Positions 24,108-32,739 of a stretch of DNA of 64,000 nucleotides are shown here, one piece after another. This DNA comes from Nesterenkonia lacusekhoensis (GTDB taxonomy: Bacteria > Actinomycetota > Actinomycetes > Actinomycetales > Micrococcaceae). The stretch's first letter is position 1. Each line of letters begins with the position of its first letter. Under the pieces are notes generated by a model that made no database searches, had not been told where the DNA came from, and worked only from the letters and a program-made list of their open reading frames with translations. A program made the translations under genes and the position numbers. The stretch is taken from positions 1,984,001-2,048,000 of the forward strand of contig NZ_JAGINX010000001.1 in assembly GCF_017876395.1 (NCBI RefSeq), written 5' to 3'.

Positions 24108-24824
24108 ATGAGTTCCCGCCCCCTCCGACTCACCGGCGCGGCCGCGGCTCTGACACTCATCCTGACTGGCTGCGGCTGGGGTGACGAGGATCAGACCGAG
24201 AACGACAGCCCGGCCAACACCATTCCGCAGCCTGAGTTCGAGGACGACGACACCATCCGACTGCCGGTGGCCATGGTGACTCCCGACGGACATTCCGAAG
24301 GCGCGCCACTCGGTGACGATGGGACGCTCGAAGGCACAGAGGCTCCAGGCGCCCCGGTGGACGAAGAAGGCAACGAGCTCTTCGAAGCCGATCCGGACAA
24401 GACCCACCAGATCGAAGTCGCGCGGACAGACCAGTTCGGCTGCGAGGATACCGCCAGCGTGATCCGAACGGTCCCCGTGGTGACCGACGATCCCGCCCAG
24501 GCGGCACTGGAATACCTGATCAATGACCCGCTTTATTATCACGGCGACCCAGCGTTCATCAATGCTCTCGCCGCCTCGGCGGACTTTGCTGTGGACTCCG
24601 TGGAGACCGACGGCGAGACCGTCACCGTAGAGCTCAGCGGAGACCCCGCGCCCCGCAGCGGTTGCGAATCCTGGCAGGTCCTGGCTCAGGTGGAGACCAC
24701 CGCCCGCATGGCCACCGGCGCCGAGGTCAGCGAGGTGCTGCTCAACGGCGCTCCCCTGGCCGAAGAGCTCGACCTCCCTCCGATGGATGCCCCGCTGGAG
24801 ATCCACGAGGTCACTCACCACTGA
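24108..24824 (+). CDS. Putative lipoprotein, possibly GerMN-type
   Basis: 238 residues. Lipobox LILTGC with Cys22, followed by an acidic linker to about residue 95. The C-terminal 140 residues (AALEYLINDP..., VDSVETDGETVTVELSGDPAPRSGC, VLAQVETTARMATGAEVSEVLLNGAPL) read like a GerMN domain, where a beta strand is followed by a helix and an LNG turn. Cell-surface location expected. The domain assignment is moderate; role unknown. Confidence 0.75.
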   Translation: MSSRPLRLTGAAAALTLILTGCGWGDEDQTENDSPANTIPQPEFEDDDTIRLPVAMVTPDGHSEGAPLGDDGTLEGTEAPGAPVDEEGNELFEADPDKTHQIEVARTDQFGCEDTASVIRTVPVVTDDPAQAALEYLINDPLYYHGDPAFINALAASADFAVDSVETDGETVTVELSGDPAPRSGCESWQVLAQVETTARMATGAEVSEVLLNGAPLAEELDLPPMDAPLEIHEVTHH

Positions 24825-24930
24825 ACGCGCGCATATCGCTATCGGTATAGACGCCGAAGCCGCCCGGCTCCCGCGGGCTGTCTGCCGCGGAGGGTTCTCA
24901 TCAATTCGAGAAGAAAGTCCTTTCTGAGGG

Positions 24931-24959
24931 TTCCGCTCCTGCAATTCCCGTGATAGTTT
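24931..24959 (+). promoter_or_regulatory. Promoter candidate for the small ORF at 25006
   Basis: TTCCGC (24931-24936) and TAGTTT (24954-24959) are spaced 17 bp and would give a roughly 40-base leader. A palindrome AGAAAG-TC-CTTTCT lies just upstream (24912-24925). Confidence 0.35.
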
Positions 24960-25005
24960 CGTGATTGTCACTGTACGGAGCGAGCCTGCTGGAAGGAGGG
25001 GCACC

Positions 25006-25122
25006 ATGAAGTTCACATCCATGAAGACCGCGGAGAATATGATCCTGCGGACTGTAGGCGCCGCCACTGCGGACCGACCCCTCTTCACCGGTCGCTTCCA
25101 TCTCTCTGTCGCCGCCCACTGA
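25006..25122 (+). CDS. Small ORF, 38 residues, unknown
   Basis: ATG at 25006 preceded by an excellent Shine-Dalgarno (GGAAGGAGGGG) 5 bases upstream, stop at 25120-25122. The peptide begins MKFTSMKTAENMILRTVG and ends FHLSVAAH; it is mildly basic with no membrane helix. The strong ribosome-binding site, unusual in this leaderless-rich window, is the main reason to call it. It may be a real small protein or a leader ORF; the downstream 74-residue ORF begins 260 bases later. I do not recognise a family. Confidence 0.45.
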   Translation: MKFTSMKTAENMILRTVGAATADRPLFTGRFHLSVAAH

Positions 25123-25209
25123 GCCGCACAGACACAGGACTCTCCTCGGCATCTGAGCCTCCGCCTCACCGCGCCCTCGCGCTCTGACCTGCCTCACCGC
25201 ATCCACCCA

Positions 25210-25226
25210 TGACCTTCTGAAGGTCA
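25210..25226. repeat. Stem-loop between the two small ORFs
   Basis: TGACCTTC-T-GAAGGTCA is a perfect 17-base inverted repeat (a six-pair stem with a five-base loop in RNA). No T-tract follows. The interval from 25123 to 25381 otherwise holds no ORF I can support. Confidence 0.35.
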
Positions 25227-25381
25227 GCCGGACCGGAGAGCTCTGGGCCATGGCAGAGAATCCTCAGCAGCCGATCCTTCTTCCGTCCGTCACACGGAAT
25301 GCATCAACCTAGATAACCCATTCTTTTGCGGGTCATAACCCTATTTCGTCCTGCCATTTTTCGACATTCATGAGGACACGT

Positions 25382-25606
25382 ATGTCTATCAGCAGTCACC
25401 CTGTTCCCGCCTCAGCCGTGTACCGGCTCGTCGTCACCCTGGGCACGTCGCTGGTGGAATGGGCGCAGACCCGCGCCGAGCGCTCAGAGCTCCGTGCACA
25501 GCAGCGCAGGGAGCGCGCCCTCCTGACGCGCGAACACCGCCTGGCGGCCGAACGGCGTCGCGAGGAGGTTCTGCTGGAGCATGCCCAGTGGACGCACCTG
25601 TTCTGA
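25382..25606 (+). CDS. Small basic coiled-coil-like protein, 74 residues
   Basis: Start at 25382 chosen for AGGA about 6 bases upstream; an ATG at 25370 is also in frame. A short N-terminal hydrophobic segment (AVYRLVVTLGTSLVEWA) is followed by one long amphipathic helix rich in Arg, Glu and Ala (RAERSELRAQQRRERALLTREHRLAAERRREE), ending HAQWTHLF. The upstream 60 bases are AT-rich compared with the surroundings. Convergent with the E2 gene, 11 bp apart. No family recognised; possibly a peripheral membrane or nucleic-acid-binding small protein. Confidence 0.5.
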   Translation: MSISSHPVPASAVYRLVVTLGTSLVEWAQTRAERSELRAQQRRERALLTREHRLAAERRREEVLLEHAQWTHLF

Positions 25607-25617
25607 GCGGCTGAGCC

Positions 25618-27126
25618 TCAGTCCAGGAGTAGTCCCGGCTGCTCCAGGACTGAGGCGACGTCGGAGATGAATCGACCCGCATGCTCGCCGTCGATCAGAC
25701 GGTGGTCGAAGGAGCCGCCGATGGTCATGATGTCCCGAGGCACGATCTGCCCGTCCACCACCCAGGGCTTCTTCTGGACCCGCCCCAGGGCCACGATCGA
25801 GGCCTGGCCCGGGGGCAGGATGGGCGTCCCCCCGTCCAGCCCCAGGCTGCCGACGTTGGTGATGGAGATGGTTCCGCCCTGCATCTCGGCCGGAGTGGTC
25901 CGCCCGTCGCGGGCGTCGACGGTCAGCTGGGTGATCGCCGCTGCCAGCCCGCGGGTGTTGAAGGTGTGTGCCTCGTGGATGACCGGCACCACCAGACCAC
26001 GGGGCGTGGCGGCGGCGATGCCGAGGTTCACATAGTTCTTCAGCGTGTAGTGGGTGTCATGCCAGGAGGCGTTGACCTGGGGGTTCCGCCGTGCGGCCCA
26101 GATGATCGCCTTGGCGGCGAAGAGCATCGGGGACACGCTCAGCCCTTCGAAGGAGGGGTCCTTCTTCAGCGCTTCGCGCAGCTCCATAGTCCGGGTGACG
26201 TCCACCTCTTTGAAGACCGAGACATGCGGCACATTGGCCGCCATATGGGAGACGTTGGCGGCTGTGGCCTTGCGGACCCCCCGGACCTGGATCTTCTCCT
26301 CCCGCGGACCCTCATAGAGCAGTCCCTGCTCGGCCGGAGCCGGAGGCCGCGGCGAGGCGGTCACCGGCAGGCTGCGAGCAGGAGCTCCTCCGGCAGAGCG
26401 CCGAGCCTTCTTCTCCTCAGCCTGGCGTTCGACGTCGTCGCGGGTGATCTTGCCGTTGCCGCCGGATCCGACCAGCTCCCAGACCGCGACGCCGAGTCGC
26501 TTGGCCAGCGCCCGCACCGGCGGGCTCGCCTTGGAGACGATGTCAGCGATATCCGGAGCCGATGAGCTGGTTCCCCCGCCCTCCAGCGGAAGCACGGGGT
26601 CCGGCAGGCCCAGGTCGGAGACGTCCACCGACTCCGGCTCAGCATGGCGGGTCCTGGGGCGGCGCACGGCCGCGTCGGCCTTCGGCCCCGAGCCGACCAA
26701 GGCGTCGCCCTCGGCGTCGGCGGGCTTCTCTCCTGCGGCCTTGGCGGCGCTCCTCTGCTGCTGACCCTTCTTCTCCGAGGCCTTCCGCTGACCCTTCTGC
26801 GGCTTCTGCTCCTTCGGCTCCGGCTGAGCCTGCTCAGCCTCGGCAGCTGGGACCTGGGATGCCGAGTCTTGCGCCGCAGACACCTCGCCCTCGGCGGCGA
26901 TGCGGATCAGCGGGCTTCCGACCTCGATGGTCTCGCCCTCGGGCACCACCAGCTCCTCGACGGTGCCGGCGAAGGGAATCGGAAGCTCCACCAGCGACTT
27001 GGCGGTCTCGATCTCCACCACGATGTCGTTGACGCCCACGGTATCCCCGACGGCGACCCGCCAGGCGACGATCTCGGCCTCTGTGAGGCCCTCGCCGACG
27101 TCGGGAAGGTTGAAGGTCTCAGCCAT
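25618..27126 (-). CDS. bkdC: Branched-chain 2-oxoacid dehydrogenase E2 (dihydrolipoamide acyltransferase)
   Basis: 502 residues. Lipoyl domain 1-80 with Lys43 in EIETAKSLVELP; a Lys/Ala/Gln-rich linker (about 85-175); peripheral-subunit-binding domain SPPVRALAKRLGVAVWELVGSGGNGKITRDDVE; catalytic acyltransferase domain ending with FDHRLIDGEHAGRFI (active-site His and Asp). Transfers the branched acyl group from E1 to CoA. Last gene of the hisC-like, E1 alpha, E1 beta, E2 operon; no E3 in the window. Confidence 0.93.
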   Translation of the reverse strand: MAETFNLPDVGEGLTEAEIVAWRVAVGDTVGVNDIVVEIETAKSLVELPIPFAGTVEELVVPEGETIEVGSPLIRIAAEGEVSAAQDSASQVPAAEAEQAQPEPKEQKPQKGQRKASEKKGQQQRSAAKAAGEKPADAEGDALVGSGPKADAAVRRPRTRHAEPESVDVSDLGLPDPVLPLEGGGTSSSAPDIADIVSKASPPVRALAKRLGVAVWELVGSGGNGKITRDDVERQAEEKKARRSAGGAPARSLPVTASPRPPAPAEQGLLYEGPREEKIQVRGVRKATAANVSHMAANVPHVSVFKEVDVTRTMELREALKKDPSFEGLSVSPMLFAAKAIIWAARRNPQVNASWHDTHYTLKNYVNLGIAAATPRGLVVPVIHEAHTFNTRGLAAAITQLTVDARDGRTTPAEMQGGTISITNVGSLGLDGGTPILPPGQASIVALGRVQKKPWVVDGQIVPRDIMTIGGSFDHRLIDGEHAGRFISDVASVLEQPGLLLD

Positions 27127-27159
27127 GGTGGACTCTCCTCGGATAGGTGGTGAGCGGAC

Positions 27160-28173
27160 TCAGTAGCTGAAGCTGCGGTCGACGGCTTCGAGCATGCGGT
27201 CGATGTCCGGCAGGTAGCGGTGCTCCTGCTTCGACGGCGGATACGGCATGTGGAAGCCGCCCACCCGCAGCACCGGCGAACGCAGCCGGCCATGGGCCTT
27301 CTCTGCGACCCGGGCTGCGACCTCTGCGCCGAATCCGCCGAAGGTGGGTGCCTCATGGGCGACCACGAGCCGACTGGTCTTCGCCGCCGAACGGGCGATC
27401 GTCTCATCGTCCAGGGGGCTGATGGATCGGATGTCGACGACCTCGATGCTGCGACCGTCCTGGGAGGCGGCCTCAGCAGCGGCCAGAGCCACCGGGACCA
27501 AGGGGCCGTAGCAGGCGATGGTGGCATCGGTCCCCTCGCGGACCACCTGGGCGCTGAAGGCGTCCGGGGCCGGGTTCTGCCGATCCACCGGGCCCTTGAG
27601 CCAATAGCGCCGCTTAGGTTCGAGGATGATCACCGGGTCCTCGCAGACGATGGCCTGACGGGTCATCCAATAGGCGTCATGCGGGTTGGACGGGGTCACG
27701 ATCCGCAGTCCGGCGGTGTGGGCGAACAGCGCCTCCGGGGACTCCGAATGATGCTCGATGGACCCGATGGACCCGCCATAGGGCAGCCGGATGGTCACCG
27801 GCACGGTGATGGCGCCGTTGGACCGGTTGTGCATCTTGGCCAGCTGAGTCGTGATCTGGTTGAAGCCGGGGAAGACGAATCCGTCGAACTGGATCTCAGC
27901 GACCGGCCGGTAGCCGCGCATGGCCATCCCGATGCTGGTGCCCACGATCCCGGATTCGGCCAGCGGCGAATCGATCACGCGGTCGGTGCCGAAGCGGGCC
28001 TGCAGCCCGTCGGTCACCCGGAAGACCCCTCCGAGAGCTCCGATGTCCTCCCCGATCAGGAGAGTCTTCTCATCGGCGGTGAGCTCATCGTGCAGGGCGG
28101 CGTTGATGGCCTTGGCCAGCACCATCTCCTCAGGCTGCTGTGCCTGCTGCTCTGTGCTCAGCTCAGCGCTCAT
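27160..28173 (-). CDS. bkdB: Branched-chain 2-oxoacid dehydrogenase E1 beta subunit
   Basis: 337 residues. Transketolase pyrimidine domain: LLIGEDIGALGGVFRVTDGLQ, PLAESGIVGTSIGMAMRGYRPVAEIQFDGFVFPGFNQI, followed by the C-terminal transketolase domain (RSIEVVDIRSISPLDDETI, VVAHEAPTFGGFGAEVAA). Forms the alpha2beta2 E1 with the gene before it; the ATG overlaps that gene's stop (28170-28173). Confidence 0.94.
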   Translation of the reverse strand: MSAELSTEQQAQQPEEMVLAKAINAALHDELTADEKTLLIGEDIGALGGVFRVTDGLQARFGTDRVIDSPLAESGIVGTSIGMAMRGYRPVAEIQFDGFVFPGFNQITTQLAKMHNRSNGAITVPVTIRLPYGGSIGSIEHHSESPEALFAHTAGLRIVTPSNPHDAYWMTRQAIVCEDPVIILEPKRRYWLKGPVDRQNPAPDAFSAQVVREGTDATIACYGPLVPVALAAAEAASQDGRSIEVVDIRSISPLDDETIARSAAKTSRLVVAHEAPTFGGFGAEVAARVAEKAHGRLRSPVLRVGGFHMPYPPSKQEHRYLPDIDRMLEAVDRSFSY

Positions 28174-29288
28174 GCCTTATCCCCGTCCTCGGCGAAGCCC
28201 GCCTCATAGTCCTTCAGCCAGGCCTTCTCCACCTCGACCTGCCGGTGCGGTTCGGCATAGACGGTGTCGAAGACCTCCTCCAACGGCTGCGCCTGGATGG
28301 CCAGTGTGGCCCGGCGCAGCTCGGCGGCGAGATCCGCGGCCTCCTCGTCCACCTGGTCGTAGAAGCTCTCGCCCGCGGTCTCGTGGGCGGTCAGCCAGTT
28401 CCGGTATCGATCCACCGGATCCTGGGCCTTCCACCGCTCCACCTCATCGGCGCTGCGGTACTTGGTGGGGTCATCGGCGGTGGTGTGAGCGCCGATCCGA
28501 TAGGTCACCGACTCGATCAGCTTGGGGCCCTGGCCTGCGCGGATCTGCTCAGCCATATGGGCGGCCACGGCGTAGCTTCCCAGCACGTCGTTGCCGTCCA
28601 CCCGCACGCCCTCGAAGCCGTAGCCGCCGGCGCGGGCGGCCAGCGGAGCCTTGGACTGGGTGGAGCTGGGCACAGAGATGGCCCAGTGGTTGTTCTGGAT
28701 GAAGTAGAGCATGGGCAGCCCGTAGGAGCCGGCGAAGACCATGGATTCGTGGACATCACCCTGGCTGGAGGCGCCGTCACCCAGGCAGGCCAGGACGATC
28801 TCATCCTCCTGGCGACCGCGAGGCACCGATCCGGTGCGCTGGTCCTGGGCGATGCCCATGGCCCAGCCGGCCGCATGCAGAGTCTGTGCACCGAGGACCA
28901 CCGTGTACAGGTGGAAGTTGTACTTCTCGGGGGTCCAGCCGGCGTGGGCCACCGCGCGGAACTGAGTGATCAGCTCCACCGGTGTGATGCCCCGGTAGAG
29001 CGCCATCGCGTGCTCGCGGTAGGTGGGGAAGACCATGTCGCTGCGCTTCAGCGCGGCGATCGTGCCGACCTGGGCACCCTCCTGACCCAGGGCGGGGACC
29101 CAGAGGGCGAGCTGTCCCTGCCGCTGCAGGGACGTAGCTTCGGCGTCGAGACGACGCTCCAGGGCCATGTTCCGGTAGAGGCTGCGGAGGTCGTCGTCGC
29201 TGAGCGCGGCGATGTAGGGGCTGTAGGTCTCGTCCTCGACGAGGTTCCCCTCGGGCGCGAGTAGCTGTATGGGCTGCACAGCGTTCAT
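28170..29288 (-). CDS. bkdA: Branched-chain 2-oxoacid dehydrogenase E1 alpha subunit
   Basis: 372 residues from the ATG at 29288 (MNAVQPIQLL), 14 bp after the aminotransferase stop. Thiamine diphosphate motif GDGASSQGDVHESMVFAG...LYFIQNN is complete, and the phosphorylation-loop-like HTTADDPTKYRS is present. Decarboxylates the 2-oxo acids from Val, Leu and Ile and passes the acyl group to E2. Confidence 0.94.
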   Translation of the reverse strand: MNAVQPIQLLAPEGNLVEDETYSPYIAALSDDDLRSLYRNMALERRLDAEATSLQRQGQLALWVPALGQEGAQVGTIAALKRSDMVFPTYREHAMALYRGITPVELITQFRAVAHAGWTPEKYNFHLYTVVLGAQTLHAAGWAMGIAQDQRTGSVPRGRQEDEIVLACLGDGASSQGDVHESMVFAGSYGLPMLYFIQNNHWAISVPSSTQSKAPLAARAGGYGFEGVRVDGNDVLGSYAVAAHMAEQIRAGQGPKLIESVTYRIGAHTTADDPTKYRSADEVERWKAQDPVDRYRNWLTAHETAGESFYDQVDEEAADLAAELRRATLAIQAQPLEEVFDTVYAEPHRQVEVEKAWLKDYEAGFAEDGDKA

Positions 29289-29302
29289 TCTGTCAGCTCC
29301 GT

Positions 29303-30388
29303 TCACTCTGCGCGTGTGTAGCCAGTGCACAATGCGATCAGGCGATCGTTGGCCTCAGGCTCACCGATGGTGACCCGCACGCCGTCGCCGTCGAAGGCCC
29401 GCACCGCCAGCGCCTGCACCCCGGCCTCATGCGCAAAATCAAGGGACCTCTCCCCCAGCGGGAGCCACAGGAAATTGCCCTGGGCCTCCGGGATCCGCCA
29501 CCCGGCCTCCAGCAGGGCAGTGTGGACTCTTTGTCGCTCCTCTACAAGGTGGGCGACCCGCTCCTCCACCTGGTCCAGATGCTGCAGAGAGGCGACGGCG
29601 GCGGCCTCCCCCACAGTGGAGACGGTGAAGGGCACGGTCACCACGCGCAGGTGCTGGGTGATCTCCTGGTTCGCGATGGAATACCCCACCCGCAGCGTGG
29701 CCAGACCGTGGGCCTTGGAGAAGGTGCGCAGCACCGCCACGTTCGGATGGCTGCGGTAGAGCGCCAGAGAGTCCAGCGGATCCTCGATCCGCACGAACTC
29801 CTGATAGGCCTCATCGATGACCACCACGACATCCTCAGGCACCTGAGCCAGGAACTCAGCGACCTCCGTGTGAGTCAGAGCCGGCCCGGTCGGATTGTTG
29901 GGGGTGCAGAGCAGGATGACCCGGGTCTCGTCCGTGATGGCTTCCAGCATGGCCGCCAGGTCATGACGCCCGTCCTCGGTGACCGGGATCATGACATCCT
30001 TGGCACCGGCGGTGCGCACCACGATCGGATAGGCCTCGAAGGACCGCCAGGCGTAGATGACCTCATCCTGGCCGCCGTCGGAACGGGTGCCGGCGAAGGT
30101 GCTGATGATCTGGCTCAGCGCTCCCAGGCTGCCGGTGCCGACCACCACGTCCTCCGCGTCGACGCCATAGGTGGTCGCGATGGCTCCCCGCAGGCTCTCC
30201 GCTGTGGGGTTCGGGTACCGGTGCAGGGTGTCCACGGCGGCGATGGCCTCAGCCACTGCGGGCACCGGCCCCAGCGGGTTCTCGTTGGAGGAGAGCTTAT
30301 ACGGGGTCAGGCCCTCTGCCGGCGTCGGCGGCTTTCCGGCGGCGTAGGCAGGCAGGGTCTTCAGCGTCTCCCGCGGGGTGACGGGCAT
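29303..30388 (-). CDS. Histidinol-phosphate/aromatic aminotransferase family (HisC-like)
   Basis: 361 residues. Fold-type I PLP enzyme: YKLSSNENPLGPVPAV N-terminus, CTPNNPTGPALT, DEAYQEFVR, and PLP-Lys in RTFSKAHGLATLRVGYS. HisC and aromatic aminotransferases are hard to tell apart by sequence. First in the BCKDH operon, so it may be an aromatic or broad-range transaminase feeding 2-oxo acids rather than a histidine gene; no other his gene is present. AAGGAG ribosome-binding site. Confidence 0.85.
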   Translation of the reverse strand: MPVTPRETLKTLPAYAAGKPPTPAEGLTPYKLSSNENPLGPVPAVAEAIAAVDTLHRYPNPTAESLRGAIATTYGVDAEDVVVGTGSLGALSQIISTFAGTRSDGGQDEVIYAWRSFEAYPIVVRTAGAKDVMIPVTEDGRHDLAAMLEAITDETRVILLCTPNNPTGPALTHTEVAEFLAQVPEDVVVVIDEAYQEFVRIEDPLDSLALYRSHPNVAVLRTFSKAHGLATLRVGYSIANQEITQHLRVVTVPFTVSTVGEAAAVASLQHLDQVEERVAHLVEERQRVHTALLEAGWRIPEAQGNFLWLPLGERSLDFAHEAGVQALAVRAFDGDGVRVTIGEPEANDRLIALCTGYTRAE

Positions 30389-30412
30389 GGGCCGGTCTCC
30401 TTCTCAGAGTCT

Positions 30413-30431
30413 TCTCACACAGCACGTGAGA
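30413..30431. promoter_or_regulatory. Inverted repeat between hisC-like and holin-family genes
   Basis: TCTCAC-N7-GTGAGA lies in the divergent promoter interval, just before the + strand start at 30434; a further GTGAGA starts at 30443. Candidate operator. Confidence 0.3.
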
Positions 30432-30433
30432 TC

Positions 30434-30835
30434 ATGTGTCCTGTGAGAATCCTACTGGCGATCATCCTCAACGCACTGGCTCTCGGAGCGGCCGCCTTCC
30501 TGGTTCCCGGCATCGGGATCCCTCAGGGTGCGGGCGACACCGGGACCCTGATCCTGTCCTACCTGGCCGTGGGCGCAGTCTTCGGGCTGGTCAACGTGAT
30601 CATCAAACCGGTGGTCTCGCTGCTGGCCCTGCCGATCACCTGCCTGACGCTGGGGCTCTTCGCCCTGGTGATCAACGCCGCGATGCTGATGCTGACCGGC
30701 TGGCTGACCTCTCTGGTCTCGCTGATCCCGACCTTCCAGGTGCCCAGCTTCTTCTGGGACGCCGTCCTCGGCGGCATCATCGTGGCGCTGGTCTCCGCGC
30801 TGCTGAACCGGTTCGTGGTCTCGTCCCGAGCCTGA
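30434..30835 (+). CDS. Phage-holin superfamily IV (4-TMS) membrane protein
   Basis: 133 residues with four hydrophobic helices: ILLAIILNALALGAAAFLVPGI, LILSYLAVGAVFGLVNVIIKPVVSLLALPI, LGLFALVINAAMLMLTGWL and FFWDAVLGGIIVALVSALLNRF. This is the PF04020-type layout (YvlD-like), common in chromosomes and unrelated to lysis in most hosts. The start could be the GTG at 30443. No phage genes surround it, so it is a housekeeping membrane protein of unknown role. Confidence 0.85.
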   Translation: MCPVRILLAIILNALALGAAAFLVPGIGIPQGAGDTGTLILSYLAVGAVFGLVNVIIKPVVSLLALPITCLTLGLFALVINAAMLMLTGWLTSLVSLIPTFQVPSFFWDAVLGGIIVALVSALLNRFVVSSRA

Positions 30836-30845
30836 GGCGTCTTCT

Positions 30846-32222
30846 TCAGCCGGCAGGTTCCGTCTCAGTCTCTGCGGCGGCCTGTTCCCAGTCCGCTGAG
30901 AAGACGTAGGTCTGCGCCTGACCGGAGTAGAGCTGTCCGAACTCGGCGAGCATGGCCTGCTCCTCCGGACTCAGGTGCTCCTGAGGGGTCTCCTCCAGGC
31001 GTCCGATCGCCTCCATGTGGTGCCCATAATCGTGAGCCCCGCCGAAGGGACCGGCCCAGCCGACGTCCTCATTGTGGAAGTCGTAGGTGATGGCCAGACG
31101 ATCGCTGGACTCCTGATGGGCCTGCCCCAGGATGTGATTGACCGGATCCCGACTGTCCTGGAGATGGACCACAGAAGTGCCTGCCGGCAGCGTGCGGGAC
31201 TGCCCCGCGGCGCCGATCGTGCTGACTGCCCGGAGGTTGTAACGCTCCCGCAGAGTCCGGCTGGCCGCCAAGTTGGTGGCACCGATCCCTCCGAGGCTGT
31301 AGCCGCTCAGCGCCACGGCCGCGCCCGGATCCGCTCCGACCTCGGCCAGCGCCTGATCGACGACTCCGGCCAGCTGGTCAGAATCATTCAGGGCGGCGTC
31401 GAGGTATCCCAGATATCCGCGCCCATCCTCCCGATTGATATCGGTGGGGTCCACGTCCAGACCGGGCAGATAGACCATATAGACCGGTTCGCCCGCCGCA
31501 TCCCGGGTGACCGTCACGGCCACGTCACCCTGCGCGCTGACCTGGCCCATCTCCTGATAGAAGTGCTGGATGGACTGATCACCCTGATGCTCGAACGCGG
31601 TGGTCTGCTCACCCAGCTGCAGATGGTGGCTCTCCAGCTCCTCCTGGGCCAAGGCGTCCTGACTCAGCTGCTGCCCCATCCGGACCAGCGGCCACGCGCC
31701 TCCGGCGTGCTGGTGGAGCATCCCGCCGCCCAGCACAGTGGCGGCGGTGGCCCAGTCGTAGGCCACCCACGGGTCACCCATGCCCAGTGGAGCGCCCGCG
31801 AGATTCTGCAGGACGAATCCGGCGTCGCTGACCAGAACGCCCAGGTCCATCCACCGCCGCGCCGCACCCTCCGCTCCCCGGTAGACCTCATGGGCGGTGT
31901 CCACTGCGATGCGCCCCTGCTCCACCGCCTCCTTGACCGCGATCATCCGAACGCCCAGCAGGCTCATCCGTGTTGCGAACAGCGGGATGCGCCAATGCAG
32001 CGGAAGCGGCGCGGTCGCCAGCTGCCCGGCCGCGCTCTGGACAGTGCTGAGCTGCTCACCGCTGATGTGCGTGGCCTCGCCCAGATGGGTCGTGGCACTG
32101 AGCAGCTGCTCCCAGGCGAGATTCACCTGAGTGGGGCCGCCGGAGCTGGTGACGCTGAACCCGGAGGCCCCAACGTGCGGGACCATCACGGTTCCGGGCG
32201 CCTGGGCGTATTCGACGGTCAT
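30846..32222 (-). CDS. Large alpha/beta hydrolase-like protein paired with a WXG100-like protein
   Basis: 458 residues. The N-terminal roughly 200 residues are mostly helical (LAWEQLLSATTHLGEATHISGEQLSTVQSAAGQL...), like WXG/PE-PPE-associated helical regions. The C-terminal half has hydrolase features: VYMVYLPGLDVDP, nucleophile GYSLGG in VALSGYSLGGIGATNLAAS, an Asp in HLQDSRDPVNH, and late His residues (GGAHDYGHHME). No signal peptide. The gene lies 49 bp downstream of the small WXG-like gene, so the two look like a type VII secretion-style helper/effector pair. A cell-wall or lipid target is possible. Confidence 0.7.
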   Translation of the reverse strand: MTVEYAQAPGTVMVPHVGASGFSVTSSGGPTQVNLAWEQLLSATTHLGEATHISGEQLSTVQSAAGQLATAPLPLHWRIPLFATRMSLLGVRMIAVKEAVEQGRIAVDTAHEVYRGAEGAARRWMDLGVLVSDAGFVLQNLAGAPLGMGDPWVAYDWATAATVLGGGMLHQHAGGAWPLVRMGQQLSQDALAQEELESHHLQLGEQTTAFEHQGDQSIQHFYQEMGQVSAQGDVAVTVTRDAAGEPVYMVYLPGLDVDPTDINREDGRGYLGYLDAALNDSDQLAGVVDQALAEVGADPGAAVALSGYSLGGIGATNLAASRTLRERYNLRAVSTIGAAGQSRTLPAGTSVVHLQDSRDPVNHILGQAHQESSDRLAITYDFHNEDVGWAGPFGGAHDYGHHMEAIGRLEETPQEHLSPEEQAMLAEFGQLYSGQAQTYVFSADWEQAAAETETEPAG

Positions 32223-32271
32223 GCTCTCTCCTGTCTCATCGTGGAGCGGTCAGGCCTGCAGGCCCGGAAGT

Positions 32272-32739
32272 TCAGTCGGTCCCCGGCAGGGAGGAGATCA
32301 GTTCCTCGAGCGTGTAGAGCACCGGGGGAACTCCGCCGTGCTCCTCCAAGAAACGGATGAAGCTGACCGGGTCCCCCACTGCGTCAGCAGCCCGTGTCAC
32401 AACGTCGGGCAGCAGATCCACCGCGACGCCGACGGCGGCCCCCACCAGGTGGGCCACCGTTCTGGCCAGCTCGGCAGCCTCGCGCAGCTCCCCGGCGATG
32501 GTCCGCGCCTCCTGGGCCAGCTCCGCAGCCTCCCCGCCGACGAAGACTCCCTCTCCTCTGACGAAGCCCACTGCCGCGCTGAAGGCCTCCCCTGCGCTGG
32601 AGTCCCAGGCGCAGCCCTCCGCCCGGGCCACCGCCGAGTCGTAGGGACCGGCCAAGGCGTCCACCCTCCCCAGAGCAGCGGCCATCTCCTCATAGACCGA
32701 GGCGGTCCGGTCCAACTCCGTGGCGGCGTAGCTCAACAT
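32272..32739 (-). CDS. WXG100-like helical protein
   Basis: 155 residues. N-terminal helix LSYAATELDRTASVYEEMAAALGRVDALAGPYDSAVARAEGC, turn AWDSSAGEAF (Trp45, Gly50 of the W-x-G type), then a second long helix (AAELAQEARTIAGELREAAELARTVAHLVGA). The WXG100/ESAT-6 hairpin is followed by about 40 further residues. It precedes and is probably cotranscribed with the hydrolase. No ESX secretion genes are in the window. Confidence 0.65.
   Translation of the reverse strand: MLSYAATELDRTASVYEEMAAALGRVDALAGPYDSAVARAEGCAWDSSAGEAFSAAVGFVRGEGVFVGGEAAELAQEARTIAGELREAAELARTVAHLVGAAVGVAVDLLPDVVTRAADAVGDPVSFIRFLEEHGGVPPVLYTLEELISSLPGTD

Noticed and set aside
30434-30835. Prophage remnant suggested by the holin-family protein
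   Set aside because: The 4-TMS PF04020-type protein is chromosomal in many bacteria, and no integrase, capsid, tail or lysin gene is nearby.
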